From Alphaproteobacteria bacterium (lineage in GTDB: Bacteria > Pseudomonadota > Alphaproteobacteria > Ferrovibrionales > Ferrovibrionaceae), in the NCBI GenBank assembly GCA_017307375.1, contig JAFKFH010000021.1, positions 1 through 64,000 on the forward strand: 64,000 nt of DNA. Reading direction: 5' to 3'. The notes below the pieces were generated by a model. It was not told the DNA's origin. It saw only the letters and a program-made list of their open reading frames with translations, and did no database searches. The position numbers were made by a program, and so were the translations under genes. This document shows positions 53,159 to 62,194 of this stretch, piece by piece (positions within the stretch are counted from its first letter, which is position 1; each line of letters opens with the position of its first letter).

Positions 53159-53791
53159 ATGGCCGAGATGACCGAGCGCCGGACGGGCCGCGATCGGCGG
53201 GCCCCTGTCGATGCGCGCGCGGCGTTGATCGCCGCCGGCACCGAGCTGTTTGCCGAGCTGGGACCCGACGCCGTCTCGCTGCGCACCGTGGCACAGCGGG
53301 CCGGGGTCAATTACGGCCTGGTCCATCGCCATTTCGGTACCAAGGAAGCCTTGCTGAAGGCCGTGACCGAACCCCAGCTGACCGGGCTGAAAGCCGACCT
53401 GGCCGCCCTGCCGCCAGGACCGCCGGAACTGGTGCTCGGGCGCGTTCTGGCCGCCGTGCAGAAGCGCGAGGCCTATTGGCGGCTGCTCGCCCGCGCGATG
53501 CTGGCCGGCCAGGACCCTCACGAGGTCCAGTCGGATTTCCCGGCGGCCGAATGGCTGATGCGCTGGCTGTCGACCCCGGACGGGCGATCCCGGCTGGCCG
53601 ACGGTGTCGATCAGCGCCAGGTGCTGGCACTGATCATGGCGACCGGTCTGGGCTGGATGGTGTTCGAACCCTTCTTGCGCGCGGTCTCCGGGCTGGACGA
53701 GCGCGGCACCGATCCGGTGCAGCAGGCGCCGCTGATCGGGCTGGTGGCCCGCATCCTCGGCACGTTGACGGCGCCGCCGCCGAAGGATTGA
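53159..53791 (+). CDS. TetR family regulator of the alkylsulfatase
   Basis: 210 residues. TetR HTH is plain (RAALIAAGTELFAELGPDAVSLRTVAQRAGVNYGLVHRHFGTKEALLKAV). It has two near start codons (53159, 53168). Ends 47 bases before the sulfatase gene, and a perfect 16-base palindrome in that gap is its likely operator. So it probably represses the sulfatase until a sulfate ester or related ligand is bound; autoregulation is not evident because its own start has no copy. Confidence 0.88.
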   Translation: MAEMTERRTGRDRRAPVDARAALIAAGTELFAELGPDAVSLRTVAQRAGVNYGLVHRHFGTKEALLKAVTEPQLTGLKADLAALPPGPPELVLGRVLAAVQKREAYWRLLARAMLAGQDPHEVQSDFPAAEWLMRWLSTPDGRSRLADGVDQRQVLALIMATGLGWMVFEPFLRAVSGLDERGTDPVQQAPLIGLVARILGTLTAPPPKD

Positions 53792-53795
53792 TTCC

Positions 53796-53811
53796 GTAGC
53801 CATATGGCTAC
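53796..53811. promoter_or_regulatory. GTAGCCATATGGCTAC operator upstream of sulfatase
   Basis: A perfect 16-base palindrome, 27 bases before the sulfatase start. TACATACT follows the symmetric core and resembles a -10 element, so binding would cover the promoter. The TetR gene just upstream is the natural binder. Confidence 0.7.
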
Positions 53812-53838
53812 ATACTCCTCCCACCAGGGAGGAACCCG

Positions 53839-55629
53839 ATGACAATGATCAAGGCCGTCGCAACGGCCGTTCTGGCCGCCTTCGTCGCCATGGGCCCGGT
53901 GCAGGCGCAGCAGGCCCCGCTGCCCGCGGTCAAGCCGCGGATCCAGCCCGCCCTCAAGGCGCATGGCGACCTCTATGCCAAGAAGGTCTACAAGCTGGGC
54001 CAGCAGGTCCATGTCGCGGTCGGCTGGGACCTCGCCAACATCATCATGATCGAGGGGCAGGACGGCATTGTCATCGTCGATACCGGCCTCGATGTCGGCC
54101 GGGCGCGCGAGATGCTGGCCGAATTCCGCAAGATCACCGACAAGCCGGTCAGGGCGATCGTCTACACCCATCACCATGTCGACCATATCAACGGGGCGAA
54201 GGCCTTCGCGACCGAGGACGACGTCAAGGCGGGGCGGGTGCGCATCATCGCCCATGACACGCTGATGGAGAACGTGCAGCGCCAGGGCGGCACGATCGGC
54301 CCGATCCTGGGCGTGCGCTCGGCCTATTCGTTCGGCGCCGCGCTCGGCCCGGCCGACATGGAGGGGATGAACGGCGGCATCGGCCCGAATGTCGGCCATG
54401 CCGTGCAGGGTTCTTTCCTCGCCCCGACCGAAACCTTCGCCGACCGGCTGGAGACGACGGTCGCCGGCATCCGCATGGAACTGGTGCACGTGCCGTCGGA
54501 GGCACCCGACGAGATCGCCATCTGGCTGCCCGACCAGCGGGTCCTGCTGTCGGCCGAGGTGATCCAGGACCATACCTTCCCCAACATCCATACGCTGCGC
54601 GGCGCGACCTATCGTGACCCGGTCAAGTGGTTCAAGTCGATCGACCGCCTGCGCGGCTTCAAGGCCGACGCGATGGGCCTGCAGCACGGGCCGCCGGTCG
54701 AGGGCGCGGCCGAGGTCGAGCGCGTGCTGACCGTCTATCGCGACGGCATCCAGTTCGTGCACGATCAGACCGTCCGCTACATGAACAAGGGCCTGACACC
54801 CGAGGAACTGGCCCAGGTGGTCAAGCTGCCCGCCCATCTCGGCGGCACCAAGCCCTGGATGGAGGAGTTCTACGGCACCGTCAGCCATTCGGTCCGCCAG
54901 ATCTACCAGGGCTATCTCGGCTGGTTCCAGGGCGACCCGCTGAAGCTCGACCCCGTGCCCCCGGTCGAAAGCGCCCGGCGCCATGTCGCGCTGATGGGCG
55001 GGCGCGACAAGGTGCTGACCGCCGCGCGCGCCGCCTATGACAAGGGCGAGTTCCAATGGGCTGCCGAACTGGCGACCTACCTGATCCGCATCGACCAGAA
55101 GGACAAGGATGCCCGCGCCTTGAAGGCCAACGCCTTCAGGGAACTGGGCTACGCCCAGATCAACATCAACTGGCGCAACTGGTACCTGATGAGCGCGCTG
55201 GAACTGTCGGGCGACCTCGACATCGACGCGCTGCAGCAGGGCATCCTGCAGGTCTTCGCCTCGCCCGACACGGTGGCGGCCTTGCCGGCGGCCAACTTCG
55301 TCGAGGGATTGACGACGCGGCTGAAGGCGGAAGAGACGCTCGATACCGCGATGGCGATCGGCTGGGTCTTCCCCGATATCGGCGAAGCCTACGGCCTGAC
55401 CATCCGCCGCGGCGTCGCCGAGTTCCGCAGGGGCGTGCCGGAAAATCCGGACATGACCCTGACCCTGGACAAGACGGTGCTGGACCAGGTGCTGCTCGGC
55501 CGTGTCAGCTTTCCCGGCGCCATGGTCCGTGGCGACATGAAGGTTTCGGGCAACCCGCTGAACCTGGTCAAGATGTTCAACATGTTCGAGAAGCCGTTCG
55601 TCGACCCGATCCGGCTGACGGTGCGGTAG
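53839..55629 (+). CDS. SdsA-type alkylsulfatase (metallo-beta-lactamase fold)
   Basis: 596 residues. Sec signal MTMIKAVATAVLAAFVAMG with AQA cleavage near residue 24. Zinc-binding THHHVDH at 110-116, then SAEVIQDHTFPN and GLQHGPPV supply other ligands. After ~340 residues comes a dimerisation region (ESARRHVALMGGRDKVL) and a C-terminal SCP2-like lipid-binding domain (~480-596), the known SdsA layout. It hydrolyses sulfate esters of fatty alcohols, such as dodecyl sulfate, in the periplasm. Regulated by the adjacent TetR protein. Confidence 0.93.
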   Translation: MTMIKAVATAVLAAFVAMGPVQAQQAPLPAVKPRIQPALKAHGDLYAKKVYKLGQQVHVAVGWDLANIIMIEGQDGIVIVDTGLDVGRAREMLAEFRKITDKPVRAIVYTHHHVDHINGAKAFATEDDVKAGRVRIIAHDTLMENVQRQGGTIGPILGVRSAYSFGAALGPADMEGMNGGIGPNVGHAVQGSFLAPTETFADRLETTVAGIRMELVHVPSEAPDEIAIWLPDQRVLLSAEVIQDHTFPNIHTLRGATYRDPVKWFKSIDRLRGFKADAMGLQHGPPVEGAAEVERVLTVYRDGIQFVHDQTVRYMNKGLTPEELAQVVKLPAHLGGTKPWMEEFYGTVSHSVRQIYQGYLGWFQGDPLKLDPVPPVESARRHVALMGGRDKVLTAARAAYDKGEFQWAAELATYLIRIDQKDKDARALKANAFRELGYAQININWRNWYLMSALELSGDLDIDALQQGILQVFASPDTVAALPAANFVEGLTTRLKAEETLDTAMAIGWVFPDIGEAYGLTIRRGVAEFRRGVPENPDMTLTLDKTVLDQVLLGRVSFPGAMVRGDMKVSGNPLNLVKMFNMFEKPFVDPIRLTVR

Positions 55630-55648
55630 GCGGAAAGTCCTTTCCTGC

Positions 55649-55708
55649 GCCCCGTCGTTCGCGGGGCCGATGGCGGGCGACCGGCCGATGCGGCCGGTAG
55701 CGCCCGCC
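55649..55708. terminator. two hairpins between convergent genes
   Basis: GCCCCG...CGGGGC (55649-55667) and a longer stem at 55672-55708 with arms GGCGGGCG-ACCGGCC and GGCCGGT-AG-CGCCCGCC around GATGC. They lie between the sulfatase stop and the convergent cupin gene. Strong stems but no T tract, so possible Rho-assisted or mRNA-stabilising ends. Confidence 0.55.
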
Positions 55709-55721
55709 CGGCCGGTGCGGC

Positions 55722-56138
55722 TCAGGCCGCCTTGGCATGTTCCTTCTGCTTGTCGGCGAAGAACTTCCAGTCGAGCATCATCGCGATCGACTGGTCGGGG
55801 TTGATGAAGGCGATCGGCCCCTGGTTCGAGAACCAGAGCTCGGAATCCTCGAGGAACGTGGTGCTTTCATGGAAGACGCCGAGCGGCTCGTAGCCGTAGT
55901 CGCCGGCCCGTGCGATGCCGGCGCGATAGTCCATCACCCCCTTCAGCATCACGTATTCACCGGCGCCATGATGGAAATGCGGGGGAAAGCCGGACCCCTT
56001 GGCGCAGCGGAACATCACCGTCCAGGTGCCGGTCTCGGCGCTGACGCGCAGCACGGCATAGTCGATGCCGGGGGCAAAGTTGATCCAGTCGAGTTCGTTG
56101 CCGCGGCACAGCACATCGGCCGGGTTGGTGTCGCTCAT
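55722..56138 (-). CDS. cupin protein, dihydroxyacetophenone dioxygenase-like
   Basis: 138 residues. One cupin barrel with metal motif HFHHGAGEYVMLKG near residue 55 and a later His (LGVFHESTTF). The layout resembles acetylacetone or 2,4'-dihydroxyacetophenone dioxygenase-like cupins, which use Fe2+ to cleave C-C bonds, but the substrate is open. The AraC gene diverges upstream, 129 bases away, and the racemase follows it on the other strand. Confidence 0.8.
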   Translation of the reverse strand: MSDTNPADVLCRGNELDWINFAPGIDYAVLRVSAETGTWTVMFRCAKGSGFPPHFHHGAGEYVMLKGVMDYRAGIARAGDYGYEPLGVFHESTTFLEDSELWFSNQGPIAFINPDQSIAMMLDWKFFADKQKEHAKAA

Positions 56139-56266
56139 CGGGTGTCCTCCTCAGGTTGATCGGCCATTGACGCTGGCCGTTGATTGCCGAACTATCGTCG
56201 CCGATGACGCGCCCGCGATCTTGCCGCAGCGCGCCGCGAAACTTGGATCAGCGGGAAGGCGCGACC

Positions 56267-57199
56267 GTGCCCGACGACGCCGAACTGTTCTCGTCACAGG
56301 CCGTGGGCCCGACGCGGCAATACGGCTGGTGGCGCGACGCGGTCAACGCGACCCACCTGGCCTGGGACATGCCGGCCCGCCGCGACGCCACCTTCCGCGG
56401 CCGCATCCGTCGCCAGCGCGTCGGCGCGGCCGAGGTGATCGACTGCCTGTGCGACGGCTGCGACGGCCGCCGCGGTCCGGCCGAGATCGCGCGCTCGGGC
56501 GATGCCTGGTACGGCGTGCTGCATGTGCTGGGCGGGCGCGAGCGGCTGGTCATCGGCGCCGACGAGATCGAGCTGGAAGCCGGCAGCTTCGCGGTCTGGG
56601 ATTCGACCCGCGCCATCCGTTTCGCGACACCCGATACGCTGCGCAAGCTGACCCTGATGCTGCCCCAGCACATGGCGCCGGGCCTGGCCCGTCTGGTGGG
56701 GCGGCGGATCGACGCCCGTCGCGGCCCGGGCGCGCTGTTTGCCACCCATCTGCGCGCCCTGTCCCGCCAGGCCGCCGGCCTCGACGTCCGCGGGCAGTCG
56801 GCGGTGTTGCGCCCGACGCTCGACCTGCTCGAACTGGCGCTCGACCCGTTGCCGGGGGGGCCGGGCCACGGCCGGGCGGTCATGGCGCGGGCGACCGCCC
56901 ATATCCTGCGACATCTGGCCGATCCCGGCTTGCGGCCCGAAGGCGTCGCCGCGGCGGTCGGCTTGTCGCTGCGCCAGCTTCATCGGATCTTCGCCGACAG
57001 CGACTGGACGGTCGAACGCTGGATCTGGCATCAGCGTCTGCAACGCTGCGCCCAGGATCTCCGGTGCGATCCGGCTGCCCGCATTACCGAGATCGCATTC
57101 CGCTGGGGCTTCAGCGACGCCGCCCATTTCAGCCGGGTCTTCCGCGCTGGGTTCGGCCAGTCGCCGCGCGACTATCGCCGCGGGGGCCATGGCCGATGA
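56267..57199 (+). CDS. AraC family regulator with N-terminal binding domain
   Basis: 310 residues from a GTG with GGGAAGG 8 bases upstream (an earlier GTG-free start at 56180 is possible). N-terminal ~180 residues are of the AraC-binding-like type (AWYGVLHVLGGRERLVIGADEIELEAGSF is the cupin-like part); the C-terminal HTH domain reads LRPEGVAAAVGLSLRQLHRIFADSDWTVERW and ITEIAFRWGFSDAAHFSRVFRAGFG. It overlaps the racemase gene by 4 bases (ATGA) and is divergent from the cupin gene, so it may control both. Confidence 0.9.
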   Translation: MPDDAELFSSQAVGPTRQYGWWRDAVNATHLAWDMPARRDATFRGRIRRQRVGAAEVIDCLCDGCDGRRGPAEIARSGDAWYGVLHVLGGRERLVIGADEIELEAGSFAVWDSTRAIRFATPDTLRKLTLMLPQHMAPGLARLVGRRIDARRGPGALFATHLRALSRQAAGLDVRGQSAVLRPTLDLLELALDPLPGGPGHGRAVMARATAHILRHLADPGLRPEGVAAAVGLSLRQLHRIFADSDWTVERWIWHQRLQRCAQDLRCDPAARITEIAFRWGFSDAAHFSRVFRAGFGQSPRDYRRGGHGR

Positions 57200-57909
57200 T
57201 CGCGCGCGGCGGCAAGGCGGTCTATGGTGCCCCCCTCGGCATCCTGATGCTCGAGGCCCGTTTCGCCCGCGTCCCGGGCGACATGGGCAACGGGCTGACC
57301 TGGCCCTTCCCGGTACTCTATCGTGTCGTGCGCGGCGCCAGCCCCGAACGCGTCGTGCTCGACGGCGCGCGCGGCCTGCTGCCCGACTTCGTCGCCGCGG
57401 CCCGCGACCTCGTCGATCTCGGGGTCGAGGCGATCACCACCAATTGCGGTTTCCTGTCGCTGTTCCAGGCCGAACTCGCCGCGGCGGTCGGCGTGCCGGT
57501 CGCGACCTCGTCGCTGATGCAGGTGCCCTGGGTGCAGGCGACATTGCCGCCCGGCCGCCGGGTCGGTGTCGTCACGGTCAGCGCCCCGAGCCTGACCGCC
57601 CGTCACCTGGAGGCCGCCGGCGCGCCGATCGACACCCCGATCGCCGGTACCGAGGGTGGGCAGGAATTCTTCCGGGTGTTGATCAAGGCGGAAAAGCACG
57701 AGCTCGACACCGCCCTGGCCGAGGCCGATATCCTGGCGGCCGGTCGCGACCTGGTGGCCCGCCATCCGGAGGTCGGCGCCATCGTGCTGGAATGCACGAA
57801 CATGCCGCCCTACGCGGCGGCGCTGCAGGCCGAGCTGGGATTGCCGGTCTACGACATCTACACGCTGGTCGCCTGGCTACACGGCGGCATTCGGCCGCGC
57901 CGCTTCTGA
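57196..57909 (+). CDS. aspartate/glutamate racemase family protein
   Basis: 237 residues. Two catalytic-type Cys motifs: TTNCGFLS near residue 83 and LECTNMPPYAAAL near 200, as in Asp/Glu racemases, hydantoin racemases and related maleate isomerases. An N-terminal AVYGAPLGILMLEARFARVPGDMGN segment is typical of an uncharacterised subgroup, so the substrate may not be an amino acid. Coupled to the AraC gene by ATGA. Ends 17 bases before the convergent ABC exporter gene. Confidence 0.87.
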   Translation: MIARGGKAVYGAPLGILMLEARFARVPGDMGNGLTWPFPVLYRVVRGASPERVVLDGARGLLPDFVAAARDLVDLGVEAITTNCGFLSLFQAELAAAVGVPVATSSLMQVPWVQATLPPGRRVGVVTVSAPSLTARHLEAAGAPIDTPIAGTEGGQEFFRVLIKAEKHELDTALAEADILAAGRDLVARHPEVGAIVLECTNMPPYAAALQAELGLPVYDIYTLVAWLHGGIRPRRF

Positions 57910-57925
57910 CGGCGCGGCCGTTGCC

Positions 57926-59683
57926 TCATTCCGCCGTGACCAGCATGGGCGCACCGCCATCCTCGCGCGCCACCAGCCGCATGACCTTGTCGTGCAGGGG
58001 CTTGAGATTCTCGCGATGGCCGATCGACACGATCGTGGTGCCGGGCAGGTGCTCGCGCAGCGTCCGGTAGATCGCGGTCTCGCTGGCTTCGTCGATCGCG
58101 CTGGTCGATTCGTCGAGGAACAGCCAGGCCGGACGCTGGATCAGGGCGCGGGCCAGCGCGATACGCTGCTGTTCGCCGCCCGAAAGCTGCAGCGCCCAAT
58201 GCTGCTGGTCGTCGAGACGCCCGGCCAGTCCGTCGAGGCCGACGGCGGTCAGCGCCGCGGTCAGCGCCGCGTCCGAGCGCTGCGCCGGATCGGCCGGCGG
58301 CTCGGGATAGAGCAGGACGTCGCGCAGGCTGCCGATCGGCAGATAGGGCTTCTGCGGCAGGAACAGGGTCGCATCGGCCGGCGGGCGGCGCACCGCGCCC
58401 TCGCCGAACGGCCAGATGCCGGCCAGTGCCCGGAACAGGGTCGACTTGCCCGAGCCTGACGGGCCGGTGATCAGCAGGCTGTCGCCGCGGGCGAGGTTCA
58501 GATGGCCGTCGCTGAGCAGCACGCGGCCGTCCGGGCGGCGCACGGTCAAGCCGTCGACGACCAGGCTGTCGGCGCCGGTGTCGGTGACGGCGATACGGTC
58601 GTCGCGCTCGGCCGTCTCGGCCGCCTCGATCGCCTTGCGGAACGACGCCAGACGGTCGACCACCGCCTTCCATTCGGCCAGCGAGGTGAAGGCGTTGATG
58701 ATCCAGCTCATCGCTTCCTGGACCTGGCCGAAGGCCGAGGCGGTCTGCATCAGCTGGCCCAGCTGGATCTGGCCGGTGAAATAGCGCGGCGCGGCGACGA
58801 TGATCGGGAACACGGTGGCGATCTGGCCATAGCCGGCGGTGAAGAAGGTCAGCTTCTTCTGCCGCCGCATGATTTCCCACCAATTGTCGACGACATGGCC
58901 GAAGCGGGCGAGGAAGCCGCGCCGCTCGTCGCCTTCGCCGCGATAGAGGGCGATCGGCTCCATGTTCTCGCGGAAGCGCACCAGCCCGAAGCGGAAATCG
59001 GCCTCGAAGCGTTGCTGGTTGAAGTTCAGCCGGGCCAGCGGCCCGCCGATCTTGATGGTCAGCCAGGTGCCGACGATCGAATAGACCAGCGCCGCCCAGA
59101 CCATGTAGCCGGGCACCGCGATCTCGTAGCCCCCGACAGTGAAGGAAAAGTCGCCCGACAGCGTCCACAGGATCGTCAGGAACGACACCAGCGTCACCAC
59201 CTGACGCAGCAGGCTCAGGGTCAGCGACAACGTCAGGTTGACGAAGTCGCGCAGGTCGTCGGCGATACGCTGGTCGGGGTTGTCGGTGCCCTGGTCGAGA
59301 AGCTGCATCCGGTAGTAGGTCCGCTTGGCCAGCCAGGCGTCGAGATAGTTTTCCGTCAGCCAGCGGCGCCAGCGGATCTGCAGCATCTGGTTCAGGTAGA
59401 TCTGGTACACCGCGATCAGGATGAACGCCGCCGCATAGCCGCAGAAGATGTAGAGCTGGTGGACGAATTCGGCATAGTCCTTGTTCTGCAGCGCGTCGTA
59501 GAACGCCGCGTTCCACTTGTTCAGCAGCACGTTGATGAACACGAGGCTCAGGTTCAGCGCGACGATCACGCCGAGCAGCAGGAAGGCGCGCCCGCGGTCC
59601 TCCGACGTCCAGTAGGGCTTGGTCAGCGACCACAGGTCCCGCAGGAACTGGCGGAAGGTCGACATCTGCGAGACGCGGATCAT
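57926..59683 (-). CDS. ABC transporter with SbmA/BacA-like membrane domain (YddA-type)
   Basis: 585 residues. Membrane domain ~1-330 (LNLSLVFINVLLNKWNAAFYDALQNKD, RWRRWLTENYLDAWL and RENMEPIALYRGEGDE are family landmarks), then an ATPase with Walker A GPSGSGKST, signature LSGGEQQ and Walker B WLFLDESTSA. Fused half-transporter that dimerises. Relatives import or export peptides or long acyl compounds (BacA and ABCD type). Start chosen at 59683 (GGAGCG upstream). Ends convergent to the racemase. Confidence 0.92.
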   Translation of the reverse strand: MIRVSQMSTFRQFLRDLWSLTKPYWTSEDRGRAFLLLGVIVALNLSLVFINVLLNKWNAAFYDALQNKDYAEFVHQLYIFCGYAAAFILIAVYQIYLNQMLQIRWRRWLTENYLDAWLAKRTYYRMQLLDQGTDNPDQRIADDLRDFVNLTLSLTLSLLRQVVTLVSFLTILWTLSGDFSFTVGGYEIAVPGYMVWAALVYSIVGTWLTIKIGGPLARLNFNQQRFEADFRFGLVRFRENMEPIALYRGEGDERRGFLARFGHVVDNWWEIMRRQKKLTFFTAGYGQIATVFPIIVAAPRYFTGQIQLGQLMQTASAFGQVQEAMSWIINAFTSLAEWKAVVDRLASFRKAIEAAETAERDDRIAVTDTGADSLVVDGLTVRRPDGRVLLSDGHLNLARGDSLLITGPSGSGKSTLFRALAGIWPFGEGAVRRPPADATLFLPQKPYLPIGSLRDVLLYPEPPADPAQRSDAALTAALTAVGLDGLAGRLDDQQHWALQLSGGEQQRIALARALIQRPAWLFLDESTSAIDEASETAIYRTLREHLPGTTIVSIGHRENLKPLHDKVMRLVAREDGGAPMLVTAE

Positions 59684-59708
59684 CGGGGCGGCGCTCCGGG
59701 CAAGTGGT

Positions 59709-59734
59709 GGCGGCCCGAAGATGGCCGGGCCGCC
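59709..59734. terminator. hairpin between terC and the ABC gene
   Basis: GGCGGCCCG and CGGGCCGCC (9 bases) around an 8-base loop. It lies in the leader of the ABC gene and after the TerC stop, on the same transcript direction. No T tract; possibly a weak terminator or attenuation point. Confidence 0.45.
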
Positions 59735-59766
59735 GCCAGGGGGCAAATGAACTCGGTGTTAGGAAT

Positions 59767-60438
59767 TCAACCGTGCAGCTTCGGGGCCAGCCAGTCCCAG
59801 ACCTCGAAACCGCCTTCCCAGATCATCTTGATCGAGACGTAGACGATGATGGCGAGGCCGAGATAGGCGATCCAGCGATGCTTCTTCAGCATCCGGGCGA
59901 TCAGCTGGGCGCCGACCGCCATCAGGAGGATCGAAAGCCCCAGGCCGAAGACCATGATGTAGGGATGCTCGCGCGCGGCCCCGGCTACCGCCAGCACGTT
60001 GTCGAGCGACATCGAGATGTCGGCGATGGTGATCTGGGTGACCGCTTCCCGGAAACTCTTGGCCGGCTTCACGTCGGGGGCGATCTCCGCCTCGTCGACC
60101 GACGCGTCGCTGCCGGCCAGCGCCGCGCGCTTGGCCGCCCGGCGGTCGGCGTCGATCTCGCGCCACAGTTTCCACGACACCCACAGCAGCAGCAGGCCGC
60201 CGGCCAGCAGCAGGCCGATGATGGCCAGCAGCTGGGTGGCAATCAGCGCCAGCGCGATGCGGAAGACCACGGCCGCGACGATGCCGATGGTGATGGCCCG
60301 GGCCCGCTGTTTCGGCTCCAGCGCCGCCGCCGCCATGCCCACGACCACCGCGTTGTCGGCCGACAACGCCAGGTCGATCAGGATGACCGAAACGAACGCC
60401 CAGGCCGGGCCGGTGAGCCAAAGCTCAATCATTTCCAT
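59767..60438 (-). CDS. TerC family membrane protein (YjbE-like)
   Basis: 223 residues, seven predicted helices. Two family motifs: LALSADNAVVVG in helix 1 and SMSLDNVLAVAG in the second half. In YjbE and Alx-like proteins these Asp/Asn residues are tied to manganese efflux or protein metallation. Start ATG at 60438; GGAG sits 11 bases upstream. Divergent from amtB. If it handles Mn2+, it complements the MntH importer at 23124. Confidence 0.9.
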   Translation of the reverse strand: MEMIELWLTGPAWAFVSVILIDLALSADNAVVVGMAAAALEPKQRARAITIGIVAAVVFRIALALIATQLLAIIGLLLAGGLLLLWVSWKLWREIDADRRAAKRAALAGSDASVDEAEIAPDVKPAKSFREAVTQITIADISMSLDNVLAVAGAAREHPYIMVFGLGLSILLMAVGAQLIARMLKKHRWIAYLGLAIIVYVSIKMIWEGGFEVWDWLAPKLHG

Positions 60439-60543
60439 AGTCTAGAAAGCTCCGAAAAACGGCTTAGTCCCCGGCCGCACCATACGCGAATGACGGAAAA
60501 AGGCGATGGCCGGGATTAAATCCCGACTGCCCAACACGCGGGC

Positions 60544-60561
60544 TGCACAAATGTTGCTGCA
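60544..60561. promoter_or_regulatory. NtrC-like dyad upstream of amtB
   Basis: TGCACAAATGTTGCTGCA has TGCA at both ends in an 18-base dyad (consensus TGCAC-N7-GTGCA is 17 bases). It lies about 120 bases before the sigma-54 promoter, the right range for an enhancer. Confidence 0.4.
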
Positions 60562-60665
60562 TAAATATACGGCGAATGGCGAAAAAATATGCAGATTTGC
60601 GCCTGTCAACGCGGCGATGGGGGGATCACCAAACGTTTTTGCGTCGCAGCGCCGCTCGGCCCCCT

Positions 60666-60682
60666 GTTGGCACGCTTCTTGT
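60666..60682 (+). promoter_or_regulatory. sigma-54 promoter of amtB
   Basis: TTGGCACGCTTCTTGTA has the -24 GG and a -12 GT separated by exactly 10 bases; GC is usual at -12. It lies 64 bases before the amtB ATG. Nitrogen-limitation control through NtrC is the expected regulation. Confidence 0.75.
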
Positions 60683-60745
60683 AACTCCTCGTCGCGGGGG
60701 CGGCCCGACATCGGCCGCACAAGCGTCGTTGAAGGGATAGAAAAC

Positions 60746-62128
60746 ATGATGGGCAAGTACCGCAGGCTGATCGAATTTTCGCTGATGGGGGCAGCGCTCG
60801 GCGTCGCGTTGTTCGGCGGCGACCTGGCTGCGCTGGCGCAGACCGCTCCTGCGGCGGCGGCGGCGCCGACACCCAAGCTCGACAGCGGCAACACCGCCTG
60901 GATGATCGTCGCGACCGCGCTGGTCCTGATGATGACCATCCCGGGCCTGGCGCTGTTCTACGGCGGCATGGTCCGCAAGATGAACATCCTGGCGACGATG
61001 ATGCAGAGCTTCGCGATCTGCTGCCTCGTCTCGATCATCTGGATGGTCGTCGGCTACTCGCTCGCCTTCGCCGGCACCGGCCCCTGGATCGGCGACCTGT
61101 CGAAGATCTTCCTCAAGGGCATCGACCTCAATTCGTTCTACGACCCGGCGGCGCACACGATCCCCGAGGTCGTGTTCCTCACCTTCCAGATGACCTTCGC
61201 GATCATCACCCCGGCGCTGATCACCGGCGCCTTCGCCGACCGCATGAAGTTCTCGGCGATGCTCTGGTTCATCGGCATCTGGTCGATCCTGGTCTACTCG
61301 CCGATCGCCCACATGGTCTGGGCCGCCGACGGCTGGATGTTCAAGCTGGGCGTGCTCGACTTCGCCGGCGGCACCGTCGTCCATATCAACGCCGGCATCG
61401 CCGGTCTGGTCGCCGCCATCGTGCTCGGCAAGCGCATGGGCTACGGCAAGGTCTCCTTCGCCCCGCACAACCTCGTCTACACGCTGATCGGCGCCTCGCT
61501 GCTGTGGGTCGGCTGGTTCGGCTTCAACGCCGGCTCGGCCCTGACCGCCGACGGCCGTGCGGGCATGGCCATGCTGGTCACCCAGATCGCCACGGCCGCC
61601 GCGGCGCTGGCCTGGATGTTCTCGGAATGGGTCGTCAACGGCAAGCCGTCGGTCCTGGGCATCGCCTCGGGCGCCGTGGCCGGCCTCGTCGCCATCACCC
61701 CGGCCGCGGGCTTCGTCCTGCCGGGCGGCTCGCTGATCATCGGCATCGTCGCCGGCATCGGCTGCTTCATCGGCGCCACCTGGCTGAAGCGCGTCGCCGG
61801 CTATGACGACTCGCTCGACGCCTTCGGCGTGCACGGCATCGGCGGCATCATCGGCGCGATCCTGACCGGCGTGTTCGCGGTCTCGTCGCTCTCGGCCGTC
61901 ACGGCCGCCGACGGCACCGTCACCCCGGGCGCGGCCGGCCTGTTCGACGGCGGCGGTTTCGGCCAGGTCTGGCTGCAGATCATCGGTGTCGCGGCGACCG
62001 TCGTCTACTCGGGCATCGCCACCTTCATCATCCTCAAGGTCATCGACATGGTCATGGGCCTGCGCGTCGACGAAGCCACCGAACGCGATGGCCTCGATCT
62101 CAGCCTGCATGGCGAGACCATCCAGTAA
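60746..62128 (+). CDS. amtB: ammonium transporter
   Basis: 460 residues with a Sec signal (cleavage near ALAQT) and 11 core helices. AmtB landmarks: FYGGMVRKMNILATMMQSF, the phenylalanine-gate region, HINAGIAGLVAA with one pore His and FGVHGIGGIIGA with the other. The short cytoplasmic C-tail (RVDEATERDGLDLSLHGE) is the GlnK-responsive region. No glnK gene lies next to it here. Passive uptake of ammonium. Confidence 0.97.
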   Translation: MMGKYRRLIEFSLMGAALGVALFGGDLAALAQTAPAAAAAPTPKLDSGNTAWMIVATALVLMMTIPGLALFYGGMVRKMNILATMMQSFAICCLVSIIWMVVGYSLAFAGTGPWIGDLSKIFLKGIDLNSFYDPAAHTIPEVVFLTFQMTFAIITPALITGAFADRMKFSAMLWFIGIWSILVYSPIAHMVWAADGWMFKLGVLDFAGGTVVHINAGIAGLVAAIVLGKRMGYGKVSFAPHNLVYTLIGASLLWVGWFGFNAGSALTADGRAGMAMLVTQIATAAAALAWMFSEWVVNGKPSVLGIASGAVAGLVAITPAAGFVLPGGSLIIGIVAGIGCFIGATWLKRVAGYDDSLDAFGVHGIGGIIGAILTGVFAVSSLSAVTAADGTVTPGAAGLFDGGGFGQVWLQIIGVAATVVYSGIATFIILKVIDMVMGLRVDEATERDGLDLSLHGETIQ

Positions 62129-62150
62129 TCAGGAATCCCTGAGGCGACTT

Positions 62151-62183
62151 GGGGGGAGGGTCAAACCTCCCCCACTTTTTTTT
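62151..62183 (+). terminator. intrinsic terminator of amtB
   Basis: GGGGGAGG and CCTCCCCC around GTCAAA, then ACTTTTTTTT. A strong canonical terminator, just past the amtB stop and 12 bases before the convergent thioesterase. Confidence 0.92.
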
Positions 62184-62194
62184 ACCGACCGCGA

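Noticed and set aside
60439-60520. Possible manganese riboswitch (yybP-ykoY) before terC
   Set aside because: The leader contains GGGGACTAAGCCG, which only loosely resembles the motif core, and the required paired helices were not evident.
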